Below are positions 20,901 to 33,439 of a DNA stretch of 64,000 nucleotides, piece by piece; the first letter of the stretch is position 1; each line of letters starts with the position of its first letter. The notes beneath the pieces are model-generated. The model ran no database searches and was not told the DNA's origin. It saw only the letters and a list, made by a program, of their open reading frames with translations. A program made the translations under genes and the position numbers. This stretch comes from Turritopsis dohrnii (lineage: Eukaryota > Cnidaria > Hydrozoa > Anthoathecata > Oceaniidae). Where the stretch lies: the NCBI GenBank assembly GCA_027922465.2, contig BQMF02000027.1, forward strand, positions 1,054,001 to 1,118,000, in the 5' to 3' direction.

Positions 20901-23900
20901 ATATTTTTGTGTTGCATATATTTTCCTTCTCTGTTCCTATGTTGCAGATTATGATTTCTGAATATGTTTCTCTCGAATTTTTAAAATAGGTTATGATATC
21001 ACGGATTATACCTTACATTTTGGAGTTAAATTCTATGCAGCTGATCCCACGAAATTACGAGAAGAGATCACTAGGTAAAACAAAGGGTTATTTTGAAAAC
21101 AATGAATTTGTAAATATTCTGTTGAAATGGTCTTTTTCAATAAAACATTACTTAATCCTAACACACCATTTTATGTCTCATTAACAAACAATTTCAATTT
21201 TTCTGATACAAAACAGTTTTGTACATTGCTTGTTTGTATCTTGTTGTTTTTTCGAAGTTAGACAAAAAAATTTGTTTCAAAAATAATACTTAACACTTTT
21301 AGATATCAATTTTTTTTGCAAGTGAAGAAAGACATACTGCAAGGAAGGTAAACATAGTCTCAAAACAGTTCTGTATTTATAGAAAGTCCCATCTTGGTTT
21401 ATATTACTGCAACTTTGTCTTTTTCTAAGAAAAAGAATCTTGCTTTCTTTAGAATACCATGTGAAGATAAGACTGCTGCAGAACTTTGTGCATATTGTGT
21501 ACAATGTAAGAGCTGGTTTGTCAGTAGTGATATTACTCAATATTGCTTTTTTTAAATTGCCTGCTATATCTTGAAGAAGTTTGAACAGAACAGTGACAAT
21601 ACTTATGCTTTAATGATGTACTTATTCACTACAAGAGCTGGAAATGCCTTAAGGAACTGTAATTTGATTTCTAATTCTATCTATTTATAACCTGAGTTTG
21701 GTCTAACAGCATTATTGTATTTGACACTGTCTTTTTAATTTCTATGTGAATTTTAGTAAACAAACAATATAATTGCATCAACTTTATGAAATTTTAAAAG
21801 TTTTTCACATTTTTGTATTTTTAAAAAAATGTAGTTATGAAATGTTGATAAAATTCAATTTTTTACAAACTTTCGTTCACAATCTTAACCTAACACTGTC
21901 AGACATCTTTCTATGTCCGAAGACAATATAGCCCACAGTAAAAATACTTTACCTTTATTTTTAGTGAAACAGCTTTTAACTGGGTAAAAAAATTGCCTTT
22001 TGAATTTTTTTTTATCTGTAGCTGAACTTGGTGATTATGATTCTACACTTCATACAGATGGATTTATCTCAGAATTTCGATTTGTTCCACAACAGGTCTC
22101 TATAATTTCTTTGTATCAAAAACAATGTTATTCTGATCATTTCTCATATTTTCTTAATTATGAATGGTGCAACATTCTGTAGACCATGTCAAGTCTATTT
22201 AAATTATAGTTTTGGAAATTTTTCTTTAGACTCCTGAGTTGGAAGATCAAATTGCAGATACATATAAGAAGTTGAGGTTAATATTTATTTATTTGTTGGC
22301 TTATAATGTTAAAGCTGCGAAATATCTACTTTCTATGAAAGTTAATATTACGAAATGATGATTAACTTTAGGGGATTGCTACCTTCAGAAGCAGAATTGA
22401 AATTCCTTGAACGTGTAAAGTGGTTGGAAATGTATGGGGTAGAGCTGCATCCAGTTAAGGGTCAAGACAGTATGGACTATCTTCTTGGCCTGACGCCAAC
22501 TGGTATTGTGCTGTTTAAAAATAAAAACAAAATTGGATCATTTATTTGGTATGTAGTTATCATGATTGTATCGAGTCAGTAATAATTTTGGTGTCAAATT
22601 ATTGACCCAAATGTGGTGTCAAATCAGCATTTTTCTGTAATGATCTCTTTTGTGTTGTGTGAGGATTTTATTATTAATTATCTGTTATTGTTTAGGCCCA
22701 AAATCACTAAATTGAAATATAAAGGCACCTGTTTCTTACTACGAGCTACGCAAGGAAGAAATGTATGCCACTCTTTTTAATTCCTAATTCCTAATTCATT
22801 TTCAAGTTGAAATCCTATTATTTGTTTTGATTCCAAATATAAAGCCGATGTTTTCAATGACAAATACTTCTTGCTGTTGTGACTTACTTTGTGTCAATAG
22901 TTCATTACCATGATAATAAAGATAATATATGGTATATATGGTATATTTCCAGGGTTCCTACACTTCTGGAAAATCAGGGAAAACTGGAAAAACGTACCAA
23001 ATTCATTGTTTGTTAGGGAAATTCAGGGAAAATCAGGGAATTTTTTAATTTATTGGCGAGAAATCAGAGAAAATCAGGGAAAACTTGTGACTAAATACTA
23101 TTTCTGTGTAGTATTTTAGTGTATTTCATTTGGCATCTTTTTGACTAGAATACCTGAAGATTTTAACAGTACTTTCTGCTGTGCCTTTTGTATACTCCCT
23201 TTTGTATGAATTCGTAGTTATTAAAGTGCAGTTTACTAGGGAAATCATTCTCTTTTCAAATGTGTAATTCTTCTGTTATGTTATGGTAGTAAATATTGTA
23301 GAAGTGTTTATAAAATCTGGAAAAAATGTTCCATTTTCAGTTCTAATCAGGGAAAAATATATGTTTTTTGAGGAGGAAACTCTGGAAAAGAATATAGTTA
23401 GATAAAAAAAATCAGGGAAAAATTTTTACTCAAAGGTGTAGGAACCCTGATTTCGCTAACTTGATTGTTTTGATCTGTTTCATAGGACGAGGAAAAAGAA
23501 TATACATTTATTTGTAATACCAAAGACAAAGCAAAGAATTTATGGAAAAATTGTGCAGAACACCACACTTTCTTCAGGTTTGTGATTTATAAAAGTAGAA
23601 ACTGTTGAGAATAATACAGTTCAACTTCTCAGAAGCAGACACTGGTGTCAATTACAGCAATCCGTGATATAGACTGAGTTTGTTCACTACATTCATGTAC
23701 AAACACGGCTGAATACTTCGGTGACCTTCCAAATTTTAATGATCGCTGTCATAAATAAGCTAACTCTTATGTCTGAACTTTTAGAGTTTTCAGTAGGTTG
23801 GATACACACATATTTATGAATACTAAAACATCGTGCGTATAAGTTGTTTTGATGAAATTATAAGAACAATAGGCTTTCGTTGAAATGTGAGTAATATATT

Positions 23901-26900
23901 CAATGAACACTTACTTCAAAAGAACAAGGTTCTTTAAAGGACACAATGTAGCAATTATGGAAAAAATAATCTTTGTTCAACTTTTCTATAGAATCATGTT
24001 CAACCCCCGTTTTAAAACATACTATGGTCGTATTTTTTATGTTTTATATTTTTTAATTTATGTGCTAATGAGAAAGCTTATCAGACTGAAACTAATGATT
24101 TGGCCGTGAATGTGGTGAACAGACTGTATATAGATTTCTGACTGTTGACTTAAGTTACAATCACATATATCTATCATTTTATGCTATCATGTCCATTATA
24201 AAGAGGTTCCACTATAGTTTATTATAGATATCTGTCATTAAAAACTTTCCTTTCCAACTGTGCAGATTATTTTTAGTAGATGTTTCATCCGTGTTTTGAA
24301 TGATTGCTCTTTCCTCAGTCTTATAGTTTTTATTTCAGACTAGAAAAAGCAAATGATGTTCCGGCCTCTGCTTACAACTTTTTATTTCGAAAAGGTTCAG
24401 GTTTCAAATTCAGGTAACAACTCCCTTCTCCCACCCATTTGTGTACAATCATTTCCATATTCCTGTTCCCTCCAACGATCGTAATCTTTCCTTAAAATAA
24501 TTCGAATCAGTTACAGTCCATCCTGAAGATTCAAGAACATTAGAATATTCAAAAGACAAGGATAACCAATAATTTTCTGTAGACATGCTAATTCGAAATG
24601 AAGATTGATAAATTAAATCCGTTAAATCCTGGTTATGGTTTACGGATTTGCTGGTCTCCATTTAAAATGTTATGATTTAAAGTTGTGCGCTTGTGTAAAC
24701 AACTTGTGTATATGGTGTGATACATTCAAACAAACCAGTGCAAGCATTTTAAAACAATTACTTAACTTATAAAAGACACATAATTTCTTCACAACATTTT
24801 AAAGTGTTAATCTTCTTAATCAAGTATGTGGTATGACACATAATATAGAATGCACAAAGTTTGATTGTGTAATCCATATCAATTATGGAACATGAACTCC
24901 AAATTGTTTTTTTGTTTACTTTGACGATTGATTTTTCTCCTCTTTTATTCAAGTGGCCGCACACAACAAGAATTAGAAAAGGATGTTGACCGCAGGCCTC
25001 GTAGTCAACCAGAAATACACAGGTGAATGATTCATTTTGATTGGGAAAGATGTGATTTTTTTTGGTTTCAAGTTTTTTTAATCAATTCTTAATTATTATT
25101 GATTATTATTTTAGGAAACCAAGTCAACGGTACAGTCGGAGAAGTCAAAGTATGGTTCTATTGCTATTGTTTTTATTTAGTTATTTATTTATGAGATTAT
25201 TTGTCAAGTTTTTCTTGTTACCAAAATTTATGATGCATCAATACAAAATAAAGAAATATTCTCATCAATTGTGGTATCAGTATTCTTGTTATTTTATTTT
25301 TATAATAGGTTCTTATCCTGAAGAGAATTCTGACCGAGAGTTGTAAGTTTCAATCTAATTTTTCTCTTATTCATGTTGAACCATAGGTGGAGGTATGCCA
25401 AAATTTTACTATATTTAATATATAAATTGATAACCACTAATTTTTGATTCTGTTATTTCTATGTTGTTTTTGTTATTTGTTATTTTGTTTTTATTTTTGT
25501 TATTTTGAACTAATTGTACTAACCATTTTTTTTTTTCTTACTAATCGAAAGGGTTGACGGACCTAGGAGTCCTATCAGTAATGCTAGTACTATCTCTGCA
25601 CCTTGGGAAGCTGCTTTTACCAATCAAAGGTAAATAACACATACAGAGACAGCATTCATTTGATTTTATTTAGATTGTTATTATCAAGCTGTAGCAGACT
25701 TCAACGTTAGGAGAGTGAGCTCACTAGTTTAAGTGCCCTTTTCCTACGAAAAAACCCTGTAAAACTGTTTCCTTTGCTTTTATGATCATTTTTTTGCCTG
25801 GGAGAGGAATAGATTTTTATTATCTAGATTATTATCAAAACTGAAAAGTAAAATTAAACATAAATGTCGTAAACTGAAATCCATTATTTAACAGGGGGTA
25901 ATGCAGAATAAATTTTTGGGCATTAGCAGCGAATTTCAACAGGGAGATCTACGAAAGTTTTGAGCTGTCTAAAGTATGTAAATAGGCTAAAAATGCCTCA
26001 AAGTGCTACACATCTGCCAATCTTTGCATTATTTGCATTATTTGGTAGGTTGTAGATTTTGTGAAATAACAATAACATTGATAAGTTACTGCAGTTTTAT
26101 TGTTATGCTTTTTTGGGGGGCACCGAATTTTTATGCCCAAGAGCTATCAATGGTTATCAATGTATCAGTCTGTATTAGCCCCTGTTTAATCAGCTGGTAT
26201 ATACATGATTTAGTTTTTCAATATAAAAGAGTTTTTTTTACTACAGTGGTTTATATTCAAATGGTCAACGAAACTCATTTCCAAACCGACCTGGCTCATC
26301 TAATAATGATCGCACATCACCAAAACATAACAGGTATTTAATTCATGTGCAATTTTGGATAATTCCAAACGAATTGCCTCTTTTGATTTGATTGTGATGA
26401 ATCTGGTCGTTTGTTTATTCAATATTGTTTCATCAATAGTGAAACTCAGTACAGTTGCTATTGCAGATATAGGAATACTGTAAGAGTCATTCAATACATA
26501 CCCTTGGCTGCTCCCTCATTTCTCAGCTGATCTGGTTTCTTTGTTAGCACTATTAGGTTATTGAAATAGTAGGAAAAGAGCTAGCAGGTACTACCTAATT
26601 TATTTTGCAGAAAATCGGGTTATAGCTCTAGTGGTGAGGCCGAAAACAAGAGAAGAAGGTATGTTTATCTACTTTCTTTTTGGAATATAATACATTATTT
26701 GGAAATTAAAAATGTCATTTTACCACTTTTTTTTATAGGTCTCACTATTACAGCGGTTACACCAGTGCTAGTGATATGGAATCAGGCCGAACAAAAACTG
26801 GCAACAAGTAAGGCTATAACTAATCGTTGGACAGCTCTGATGTAGTGTTTTGTGTAACTACTTTGTATTGTAGCCCTTTTCTTAACCAAGAACTTTCTTT

Positions 26901-28760
26901 GGTTGTTCAGGTACGGCTCAGCTCCAAACATACAACACAAAATGAACCTGCACCAACAACAACTAAATGCAGTTCAAAACCCTCATTATTTCCATGAAGA
27001 TCCTCATGCTCGGCATCACCGTCATCATAGCAGGGAGTATGGTGTTTTCTATCGTTTTTGCTTTTATCTTCTTGATCTATTGTGCTCTTCCATTCTGGTT
27101 GAAAGCTGGTATTATATAAGCATCAAAATCATGAGTCTCTTTATATTAAGACTTAGTAAAGTATTTGAGAACAAATGTACAATTTCTGTGTTTTCAATGT
27201 TTTCATGTGTTCATAAATGATTTTCTTTGTACAGGTCCTTGCCAATGCTTCCACCTGGCATGCCACACATGATGGGAACACCAAATGGTTATGAGCCAAG
27301 GTAACTTTGCACCTGGAATCGCCACATTTGTCAACCATGACCATATTATCATCAACCAGAAATATTCTTTCGGTGCTTAAGTGTCTCCACGAAAGAAAGA
27401 CCTGTGTAAAAAAAATCTATTTCTGTTAAGTCTAGGTCCCAGCTGAATTCTCAAATTTTAGGACCATTAATTCCCCGTGTTGTCAGGGAGTACGCCGTAG
27501 TGGAATTTTAGACAAAGCTGAAATACATGTTGGAAGAGAACCTTAGTTGAAAATACATTATTGTTGATTAATCAACCGCTCTTTCTCTCCTTGGTACGGT
27601 CTGTCCTGTATCTAAAAACGCTCTCAGTCTCGCGATCTTTTATCGTTAGATCTATTCATCGTTTGATTTACAATGCTGATAAATTTTTACAGGCGGTACA
27701 GACCTTCAGGCTCCAAAAGTGACGGCGAAGAAACAAACCGTAATCGCCGACGTCATCACCACCATCATCACCGACATAACGGATCAACGACGGACAAGTA
27801 CGGCTTTTCCAGATCGCATTTCTTGTTGTTTCTTTCTTCATGATCTTCTGCAGTGATGCTGCATGATACATTTCCAGAGGGCTAGACTGTGACACGAAGG
27901 AAACACGTCTTAAAGAGAGAGAAAAGCTTGTCACATCACTTCCGACCGAATGAAAATAAACGAAAAAAAATCTCATAATTATCCGTTAATCACGCGTTTG
28001 TTGATATATGGCCTTCATTTGCTTTCTTAAGGCCATTTTCCATTAAACGTAACAATCTGCATAATTAATAATCGAGACCTCCATTGTTTTTTTTTCTCCT
28101 GCCTCCAAAATAAAGTATTTAGTATTTATTTCGCGTGGGCCTGTCGCATACTTTTTCTTTTAACTTAATATTTGTTAATGTATTCAGTGAAATGGTGGCA
28201 CCACTTGACGTGTATCACAACTCAATGGGTGTTGCATTGGAGGAACATCGACAAAGGCGATACCGACATCATCATTCACAACAGCGATCTCACCGACACA
28301 ACCGACATAAATTTGACCCCAGCAGTGCTGAAGTGAGCAGTTTAGTAAATGTGTTCGCCAACAAACCAAAAACAACAACAATCTGTTTCAATACTTTGAA
28401 AATACTGAACATAGGCTTTGAATGTTTTATTTTATTTTTTTTTATGTTCATAGGTCCTGTTGGAGCTTGGTCCAGACAGTGCATCGAGGGATGGATTATC
28501 ATCGGGCACGGAAAATCAATCCAGCACTGGTTTATCGTCCGATAAGGAAAACGTCAATCCGGCTAGCGGCATGCTTTACCGACCAAACTATCCCCCGCCA
28601 CACGACCCCGCTTACGGCATGCATTACCCGCATGGTGTGCCCGTTGGCGTTCCTGCCCATTCTCCGCAAAGATATCTACCTCAATATTTACCGTCGTAAG
28701 TATCAATTTGCCATTGGGATTTCAATATGTGTCCTGTTTTGTTGTTTTTTTGTTTTGTTT

Positions 28761-28807
<47 letters not shown>

Positions 28808-31259
28808 GTAGGTAACGAAGACAAACAGTTGAGAAACTTGAGGACGGCTCAAGTAGACTTGGATCTAACTTGAGAACTTGCCTTATTGCAAGTGTAAAAA
28901 ATCTTCATTTATTATTTTCATTTCACAGTTGATTAATAAGAAGCAGTTAAGGATCATAAGAACGATGGCCTTAGATGACGTGTGCTAGATGGCCTTAGAT
29001 GACGTGTTGCTAGAAGATTGAGAATGTTTATAAAACAGAGAAGGAAAATTCTGTGGTACTCTCTTGAATAATGCACTAAAAACGTTTGGATGTTCTTATG
29101 TGTGTTTGTGGCTTGCAATGTTCTATATGGGCTGTATTCTATATCGTTTTCTGTATTATACAAACTTTCTTTGTTAGGCATCTCCTGAAGCAAGGCCGAC
29201 CACCGGTAAAATATTCTTGATTTTTTAAACTTTAATGTGTTTCTCCTTCTCCTTTTTCTGATTATAAAAACCTCTAGTGACCAAATCGAAGTGAATGCTA
29301 CTGCGCATGCGTGAATTATCGCGAGCATGCGCATTTTGTTTTTTAAGCGAACTGAAAGTCTACCACATAAAAAATTATTTGATTTGATTGATTGGTGAAG
29401 TGTTTCGCTTGGACGCGTACTGTTCCAGTGGCAAGATCGTCAAAAACTCACTACGACGAAGAGCATTATAAGTGAAATTGTGTGTGTAATTATAGAAATG
29501 CCCTCTTTCGCAGAGATTTTTCAACAAGTTTGCCCGATGGGGTAGCCTCGTCAGTTTTTTGAGGTTGTGTTTATCAATGACAAAATCATAAAAGTCAATA
29601 AAAAAAGTTGGTTGTATAAAAATTGGTTGGATGCACTCATTAAAATAAACACAGTATCTTCAAGGTTGTGAAGGGTTGTTTCTGGACACAGTCCGCGAAA
29701 TATTTTCAAAAGTCACTGCGAAAGAGTGCATTTTCATTGAAATGCTGTACTGTTATGTGCGTTTCTCTGGAATTGCACTCCTCCACAGCTGCTTTTCAGC
29801 ATGTTCTGGCTTTTCGCTGATGCTTTGCTTCTTTGATATTGCAGATGATCAATATGCATGGAGGAGGCATGCAGCCGATGTATCATCCACATTACGTCGA
29901 ACAGGTATGAAAAACATCGCGTATCGTCTGTTGCAGCGTTATTGCAACTAAAGGCTGATTCACATCATAGTCTATAGGAAAAGACTGTTTTTTTCCATAG
30001 ACTATGTTCACACTATGTGAAAACTTATGTGTGCTTATCCCCGCACTTAAATAATATTAACCATTGACACTATAATTCGTTAAATAAAAGACAGAGAATA
30101 TAACAGTCATCGCAGTCAACTTACAAGCAGAAAGATAATCTTGATTTATTTAATCGTACTTATGTTATTTCTTTTAACATTTTAGTTGCATTTTGGACAC
30201 TCTCACAAGAGCCATCCACCATTTACTAGAAGTCACTCTTTTAAACATGTTCATAATGCGCCATCTGAGCACATTAGAAGTAAAAGTATGTATGCGCCCA
30301 TTAAATCATCTAAACATAAATCCATTGGTTGATAATTGACTAAAGTACGCCCTATAATTTCACCCATTTAAACGTAAAGGAGAAATGCAACAAAACGTTT
30401 TTGACTGTCCTTCATAAAAAATCGAACCATTTAAAATCTAAAGTTTTCTAAGAAGTATAAAAACTAGAGAAACACATTCATGATAAGCCTGGTTCACACC
30501 TGGCAATTACGCCGATTACAAAATAAATTAACCGTCGTAATCGCCAATCGCCGGGTGTGAACGCTGTCAAGTATTTCATTAGTAATTAGTAAGCAATCAG
30601 TAATTTTTGATATTAATTGTTCACATTAGACAATTATGACGATTACGACGATTACACTAAATTTTAATCGTCGTAATCGTCAGGTCTGAACCAGGCTTGA
30701 GAAATTTGTTTTCGATTGATAAGTTAAAAAAGAAAAAGAAAAAGTTTCAAACTACGATAAAATCGTTGTCAGTGGCTTCGACGACCTCAAAACGAGACGA
30801 ATCTACTGATGTCAATAAAGCCTGGTTCAGACCTGGTGATTACAACGATTACGACGGTAAATAAAATAAATTAATCGTCGACGCAATCACCAATCGCCAG
30901 GTGTGAACACTCTCAAGTTTTTCATTAGTAATTAGTAAGCAATCAGTAATTTTTGATATTAATTGTTCACATTAGACAATTATGACGATTACACTGATTA
31001 TTCGTCGTAATCGTCAGGTCTGAACCAGGCTTTAATACAAATTCCCTGAATTTCAGTTTAAGCACCAGTTATTGTCAAACGATCTGATCTCACTAAGTAA
31101 AAATATTGTCTAGAAAGAAATTACAGAACTTTAATAGCAAAAAAATGTTTTCTTATATTTTTTTTAATGTAGGTACTCGGGCCAAGTCAAAACCATCCAA
31201 TGATGAATGGCCATCCACGAAATGAAATGTCTAACTACAATGTGTCCACCGAACTGTGA
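17947..31259 (+). CDS. EPB41L4A: FERM-domain protein of the band 4.1-like 4A group
   Basis: Twenty-seven exons join in phase to 741 aa: 17947-18030, 19906-20010, 20295-20337, 20990-21074, 21303-21347, 21453-21505, 22022-22095, 22230-22276, 22372-22548, 22696-22762, 23486-23577, 24339-24413, 24954-25022, 25115-25149, 25309-25342, 25552-25629, 26247-26333, 26611-26658, 26739-26807, 26911-27036, 27235-27300, 27693-27797, 28188-28332, 28454-28695, 29178-29205 (28 nt), 29845-29904, 31173-31259. Residues ~8-291 form a full FERM domain: [72 protein letters not shown]-adjacent region follows, then SAPWEAAF and QSGLYS as in EPB41L4A, then a His/Arg-rich tail. The C-terminus is VSTEL, a class I PDZ ligand. 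It likely links membrane proteins to cortical actin and polarity complexes. A possible extra exon lies at 30186-30285. Introns hold a hAT-like MITE (22950), a poly-G run (28771) and MITEs at 29425, 30484 and 30817. Confidence 0.92.
22950..23449. mobile_element. hAT-like MITE (CAGGGTTCCTACAC termini)
   Basis: Perfect inverted ends 'CAGGGTTCCTACAC' and 'GTGTAGGAACCCTG' enclose 500 bp with repeated 'aatcagggaaaa' words on both halves. The 8-bp flanks do not match, so a target duplication is not shown. It lies in the intron between exons 10 and 11 of the FERM gene. Confidence 0.8.
28771..28805 (+). repeat. Homopolymer run of 35 G
   Basis: A 35-base run of G directly follows a T-rich run, inside the intron after exon 24 of the FERM gene. 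Runs of this length are unstable, can form G-quadruplex structures and are prone to assembly error, so the true length is uncertain. Confidence 0.95.
29425..29543. mobile_element. Foldback MITE family A
   Basis: 'ccagtggcaagatcgtcaaa' faces 'caacaagtttgcccgatggg', with 'cactacgacgaagagcatta' and 'ctctttcgcagagattttt' as inner arms. It lies in an intron of the FERM gene. A more decayed relative seems present at about 29680-29810. Confidence 0.7.
30186..30285 (+). CDS. EPB41L4A: Candidate alternative exon of the FERM gene (100 nt, frame-switching)
   Basis: An acceptor (cattttag) and donor (gtatgt) bound an open 100-nt segment encoding His/Ser-rich text, [19 protein letters not shown], matching the composition of neighbouring exons. 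Exon 26 ends in phase 0. Including this exon puts the last exon in a frame ending ...DEWPSTK after 16 codons, while skipping it gives the 28-residue end ...VSTEL. Both products read well, so alternative splicing is inferred, not shown. Confidence 0.5.
30484..30698. mobile_element. MITE family B
   Basis: 'AAGCCTGGTTCACACCTGGC' at the left faces 'GTCAGGTCTGAACCAGGCTT' at the right, with the same 'cgattacgacgattaca' interior as 5672-5945. It sits 120 bp from the next copy in the last intron of the FERM gene. Confidence 0.85.
30817..31034. mobile_element. MITE family B
   Basis: The third copy, 'AAAGCCTGGTTCAGACCTGG' to 'CAGGTCTGAACCAGGCTTT', is very similar to 30484-30698, including 'ttagtaagcaatcagtaatt'. 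The close similarity of the two neighbours suggests recent activity or local duplication. Confidence 0.85.
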
Positions 31260-31607
31260 GTGAGTGTAACCACTGAACCTTTCGTCGTTATGGATTATGT
31301 TCAAACAGTAGCTGTTTAAAGTGCTCTCCAGATCGTCTGTGTTTTTACTCGGATGGAACTGTCCGATCTGTCCGATTTATTATCAAATTCTTTAGTTATA
31401 GTTGCATTGTAAAGCTAAAGTCTTAAGCGGAATATTCCTTGTGGGAACGCTTTGTTTATTTCACGTGATCTCAAATGAAGTTTTTTGATTGGTTTGCAGA
31501 ATATTATGCATCACAAAGGTTGACCCTACTTCTTCATGGAACAACAACAGCGGCTTTGTTTTGAAAGCGAAATTCCCACTTAGTGTAAATCTCTTACCTG
31601 ATCGAGT

Positions 31608-31728
31608 GGTGTATAAAATCGTCAAATAGTCACTACGATTAAAAGGATTTTTATTGAAATAGCCTATGTATTTCTATAGAAATGCACTCAATCGCAGTGA
31701 TTTTCAACAGATTTGCCCACTCGGATAG
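31608..31728. mobile_element. Foldback MITE family A
   Basis: 'tcgtcaaatagtcactacga' faces 'atcgcagtgattttcaacag', the centre is 'tatttctatagaaatgcact', and the right end is 'atttgcccactcgg'. Confidence 0.7.
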
Positions 31729-32370
31729 ACCTTTTTATAATTACGTCAGTTTCTATCTTTGCTAACATTGCCTCGTTTTCAAAAATTTGCATGACAAAAG
31801 ATATATATATCTTAAGGGTCATGAAAGTTTGGGATCTTCAAGATGCTGAAGAACATAATAATTAGTGAGATTAGAAACGAGGCTCAGGGCTGCAGTGACG
31901 TAATTTGTGGATCGGAGAATGACATGTATGTGAAAAACGGTTTAAACCCGATTTTCTAGAAGCAGTTTGCTCCAAAAGCGAGTAGAGGATGAAGGAAAAG
32001 AATTTTTTGTTGTTTTTTTTTTGTTTTGTTTTTTTTGTTGTTTACTTCTTACAAAATCATGATGAATCTTGTGAGATGTTTTATTGTTTTAACCAATTCT
32101 GTGTTTCGACTTATTTCACGAAATATTTTGAAATAATTTAATCTCACAGATGGTTCTAATCATAAAATGTCGTGACGAAACATCGGAACAACGATTAATT
32201 TTGTCTCAGAAAATGACATCATTTACTTGTTCGCTTATATATTTTTTGTCTGGCTGAGCGAACATTACCTGATATTTCTCCTTACTATCATTAGGCGACA
32301 GGTCTAATATATTCGTTCGAATGCACCAAGTATGAATTTATAATGAACTGTTGTTTTGAGAAAACTTTAA

Positions 32371-32482
32371 CCCAGCCGGCACATTTATTAAAAGATCTCT
32401 GCCAAGGAGTGCATTTCATTTGCAATTTACACGATGAAAATGCTCTCCGTCACAGTGACGTTTTGACGATTTTTTTAGTTTT
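32371..32482. mobile_element. Foldback MITE family A
   Basis: Starts 'cccagccggcacatttatta'. Inner words 'ctgccaaggagtgcatttca' and 'gtcacagtgacgttttgacg' face each other. The right end is eroded. This sub-type with 'ccggcacattt' also occurs at 53330. Confidence 0.7.
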
Positions 32483-32614
32483 CTACGAAAGAGCCTCCAC
32501 ATGAGAGATCCATTGATATATTTAGCTCGTTTCTTCGCCATATTGATAGTTCTCGTGTCCAGGCTAATTGTTCTTGTTCTAATTGCTGACATCAGCACTC
32601 TACAACTTTCAGTT

Positions 32615-32737
32615 CCAAGCCGGAACATTTGTTAATAATCTCTTCGAAGGAGTGTATTTCTATAAAGATATACACACAATTTCACTAATAATGCTCTTCG
32701 TCGCAGAGATTTTTTGAAGACTTTGACGACTGGGTTG
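32615..32737. mobile_element. Foldback MITE family A
   Basis: Starts 'ccaagccggaacatttgtta' and ends 'gaagactttgacgactgggt', with 'cttcgaaggagtgtatttct' and 'cttcgtcgcagagatttttt' as arms. It is in direct orientation to the copy 130 bp away. Confidence 0.7.
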
Positions 32738-33439
32738 TATTAATAACAGTTCAGTATCTTCAACCAACAGAGGGAGTTTAATTTTTATATGCCATTCGAT
32801 CCCTTTTCATACACTTTGTTATTTCTAATATATTTATGGATGGAACGGTGGAAAAAATGGCGATTCCAGTTGCTTGGGCTGGAAATATTTTAACTTTCAT
32901 ATCTAAAACTATTTATTTCTTTTAAACTGCACTTTTTGTTTAATTTTTAATTTATGATTTCAGAAATTCCCCCAACCCAGAAAATGTACAAGATTTTTAC
33001 GTGAGAAATTTTTTAAGAAATTTATGGAATGTATGGTTACTAAGCTTTATGTGTGTATACTATTTAAGTCATTCTCAACTTCATCGTTTTTTATTCTCTG
33101 TGTCCACCACACCCACCCAAATAAAAGGCGCAATGGCAATATTTTTTCCTTTAGGCTTCTTATGTATATTATACAGGCTAGATACAAATTTTCGTGAACT
33201 TTTTTTCAGGACGGTATTGTTTTTTCCAAATCTTTTCTGCTGACCAATTTCGATATTCAGGTTATATTTCAGGCTTGACAATCAATATCTATCATCAAAA
33301 CACACTGTAAAATAATTAAGAGCAACATCAAAGTTGAAAAAGAAGCTGGATATGTGTTCTGAACAAACTGTTTGGACAGAAATTCTGTTGTAAAAAATCA
33401 ATCGGAATTTTTTTTTTTTTTTTTTTAAATTTTGAAAGT

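Larger units (their letters stand above)
31260..33430. other. Intergenic region downstream of the FERM gene
   Basis: This probably includes the 3' UTR of the FERM gene at the start. It then holds three family A foldback copies (31608-31728, 32371-32482, 32615-32737). The ~130 bp between the last two is a short unique insert with an open minus frame but no recognised domain. Nothing else was identified. Confidence 0.5.

Noticed and set aside
28135..28811. Long overlapping ORFs, including one with a poly-Gly end
   Set aside because: They are shadow frames and intron read-through around FERM exons 23-24; the Gly run is only the G homopolymer.
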